Positions 7,711-8,693 of a stretch of DNA of 8,693 nucleotides are shown here, in pieces. Source of the DNA: an uncultured Pseudomonadota bacterium (GTDB taxonomy: Bacteria; Pseudomonadota; Gammaproteobacteria; Burkholderiales; Methylophilaceae); NCBI GenBank assembly GCA_903854305.1, contig CAINWC010000197.1:1-8693 (forward strand), read 5' to 3'. Under the pieces are notes generated by a model. That model did no database searches. It had not been told where the DNA came from and saw only the letters and a list, made by a program, of their open reading frames with translations. Position 1 is the first letter of the stretch, and each line of letters starts with the position of its first letter. A program made the position numbers and the translations under genes.

Positions 7711-7714
7711 TAAA

Positions 7715-8215
7715 ATGGCAAAAGATCCAAAGTCTGACGCTGCTGAAGCAACAGAACCAGCACCAGCTTCTAAAAAGAAATTAATCATTATTATTGCGGC
7801 AGTGATATTGCTTGCAGGTGGCGGAGGTGCTGGTTGGTTTTTTATGCATCAAAAATCTGACCATAAAAAAGAAGAGGTGAAGCATGAAGAACCTGCGCAT
7901 GCACCAGTATTCGTCACGCTAGAAACATTTACTGTAAATCTTCAGCCAGATCCTGATGATAAGTTTTTGCAACTCGAAATTTCATTGCAGGTTGCAAATG
8001 CTGAGGAAGCTGAGTTATTAAAAGGGCAGATGCCTGCTGTACGTAATCGATTATTGATGTTGCTGACCAGCAAAAAGGCGACAGACATTTCAACCGTTGA
8101 AGGCAAAAAATTACTGAGTGATGAGATTGTTGCCGAGTTGAAAAAACCTTTTTCTAAAAATGCTAAGCCACAAGAGATTTCAGGTGTATTTTTTACTTCG
8201 TTTGTGATTCAGTAA
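7715..8215 (+). CDS. fliL: Flagellar basal-body-associated protein FliL
   Basis: FliL is a single-pass inner-membrane protein that surrounds or supports the MotAB-type stator units near the MS ring and affects torque and swarming. The 166-residue product has a short charged cytoplasmic N-terminus (ending SKKK, 19-22), one membrane helix at about 23-43 containing a run of glycines, a charged linker rich in Lys, His and Glu (47-60), and a periplasmic domain. That domain shows the family pattern of VTLETFTVNLQPD (67-79), then FLQLEISLQVAN (84-95), and ends in VFFTSFVIQ (158-166). Start: the ATG at 7715 has AAAGG at 7703-7707. An upstream TTG at 7667 would add 16 residues and has no good ribosome binding site, so it was not used. 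fliM starts 17 bases after the stop. Confidence 0.95.
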   Translation: MAKDPKSDAAEATEPAPASKKKLIIIIAAVILLAGGGGAGWFFMHQKSDHKKEEVKHEEPAHAPVFVTLETFTVNLQPDPDDKFLQLEISLQVANAEEAELLKGQMPAVRNRLLMLLTSKKATDISTVEGKKLLSDEIVAELKKPFSKNAKPQEISGVFFTSFVIQ

Positions 8216-8232
8216 AAGTATTTTAACTTACC

Positions 8233-8693
8233 ATGGCTGATAAATTTTTATCCCAAGACGAAGTTGACGCCTTATTAAAGGGCGTTGATGGGGATTCAGG
8301 CGATGATAAGCCTGAGAGTGATGCTGGTGCCGTACGTGATTACAATATGGCTACGCAAGAGCGCATTGTGCGCGGGCGTATGCCTACGCTTGAAATCATC
8401 AATGAGCGCTTCGCACGTTTAGTACGCATTGAGTTATTCAACTTTTTACGTCGCACGGTTGAGGTTTCAGTTGGCCCGGTGCGCATTACCAAATATAGCG
8501 ATTTTGTGCGTAATCTCGTGGTGCCAACCAACCTTAATTTAATCCAAATGAAACCGTTGCGTGGTACTGCGCTGATGGTATTTGACCCTACATTAGTGTT
8601 TTTGGCGGTTGATAATATGTTTGGCGGTGATGGTCGCTTTCATACACGTGTAGAAGGTCGTGATTTTACACAAACTGAGCAGCGCATTATCCA
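8233..8693 (+). CDS. fliM: Flagellar motor switch protein FliM (5' part, cut by window edge)
   Basis: FliM forms the C ring with FliG and FliN and receives the chemotaxis signal: CheY-phosphate binds its N-terminus and switches rotation direction. The first 153 codons are present and open to the window end. The N-terminal CheY-binding peptide is clear (LSQDEVDALLKGV, residues 6-18), followed by an acidic linker (19-35). The middle domain begins around ATQERIVRGRMPTLEIINE (40-58) and carries the GGDGRF loop at 131-136, the FliG-contact GGxG motif. The rest of the middle domain and the FliN-like C-terminal domain lie beyond the window. The start at 8233 is fixed by the conserved peptide. No clear Shine-Dalgarno lies in the 17 bases after fliL, so translation may be coupled to fliL. 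Confidence 0.97.
   Translation, partial: MADKFLSQDEVDALLKGVDGDSGDDKPESDAGAVRDYNMATQERIVRGRMPTLEIINERFARLVRIELFNFLRRTVEVSVGPVRITKYSDFVRNLVVPTNLNLIQMKPLRGTALMVFDPTLVFLAVDNMFGGDGRFHTRVEGRDFTQTEQRII

Larger units (their letters stand above)
7511..7714 (+). promoter_or_regulatory. fliK-fliL intergenic leader, candidate regulatory region
   Basis: This 204-base gap is the largest break in the plus-strand gene run. The reading frame of fliL is open upstream to a TTG at 7667, but the region lacks coding character and includes a hairpin and duplicated segments. No strong sigma-70, sigma-54 or sigma-28 promoter is evident: TTGCAT (7612-7617) and CATAAT (7638-7643) are 20 bases apart, too far for a good sigma-70 promoter. 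The break may mark a separate transcript for fliL-fliM onward, or post-transcriptional control; both are inferences. Confidence 0.35.

Noticed and set aside
7667..7714. Longer fliL start at TTG 7667, adding 16 residues
   Set aside because: The added codons fall in a hairpin, the TTG has no Shine-Dalgarno, and the ATG at 7715 has AAAGG at good spacing and gives the normal FliL N-terminus.

Overview
The window holds the start of a flagellar basal-body and export-apparatus locus. It reads as chromosomal sequence from a motile Gram-negative bacterium, most likely a betaproteobacterium. The gene order (fliE divergent from fliF-G-H-I-J-K-L-M) is the classical one of Beta/Gammaproteobacteria. The moderate, slightly AT-leaning composition and the protein flavour (FliH with a YERW motif near its N-terminus, FliI with a basic PRRR linker) would fit a methylotrophic family such as Methylophilaceae. 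That family-level placement is inference, not something read directly from the sequence.

Layout: bases 1-70 are too short to identify and may carry the last codons of a convergent plus-strand gene. fliE (rod/MS-ring adaptor) lies on the minus strand at 71-433. A 294-base divergent intergenic region (434-727) follows; it should hold the promoters of both directions and contains a weak sigma-54-like candidate and interleaved inverted repeats. From 728 all genes are on the plus strand: fliF (MS ring), fliG (rotor/switch), fliH, fliI and fliJ (export ATPase complex), fliK (hook-length control), fliL (stator-associated membrane protein) and the first 153 codons of fliM (switch/C-ring), cut by the window edge.

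Spacing suggests coupled translation at fliF/fliG (5 bases) and fliH/fliI (ATGA overlap). There are larger breaks before fliJ (65 bases), fliK (76 bases) and fliL (204 bases). Three starts are placed downstream of the longest possible reading frame: fliI at 4061, fliK at 6173 and fliL at 7715.

The genes form one machine. FliF builds the membrane ring, with FliE joining it to the rod. FliG and FliM build the cytoplasmic rotor and direction switch. FliH-FliI-FliJ energise and feed the export gate. FliK measures hook length and switches substrate class. FliL supports the stators. I see no mobile element, CRISPR array, RNA gene, phage gene or unknown gene cassette. The most interesting non-coding signal is the fliL leader, where one sequence can pair either with a neighbouring segment or with a copy of it that contains the fliL ribosome binding site. 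I found no new multi-gene system.
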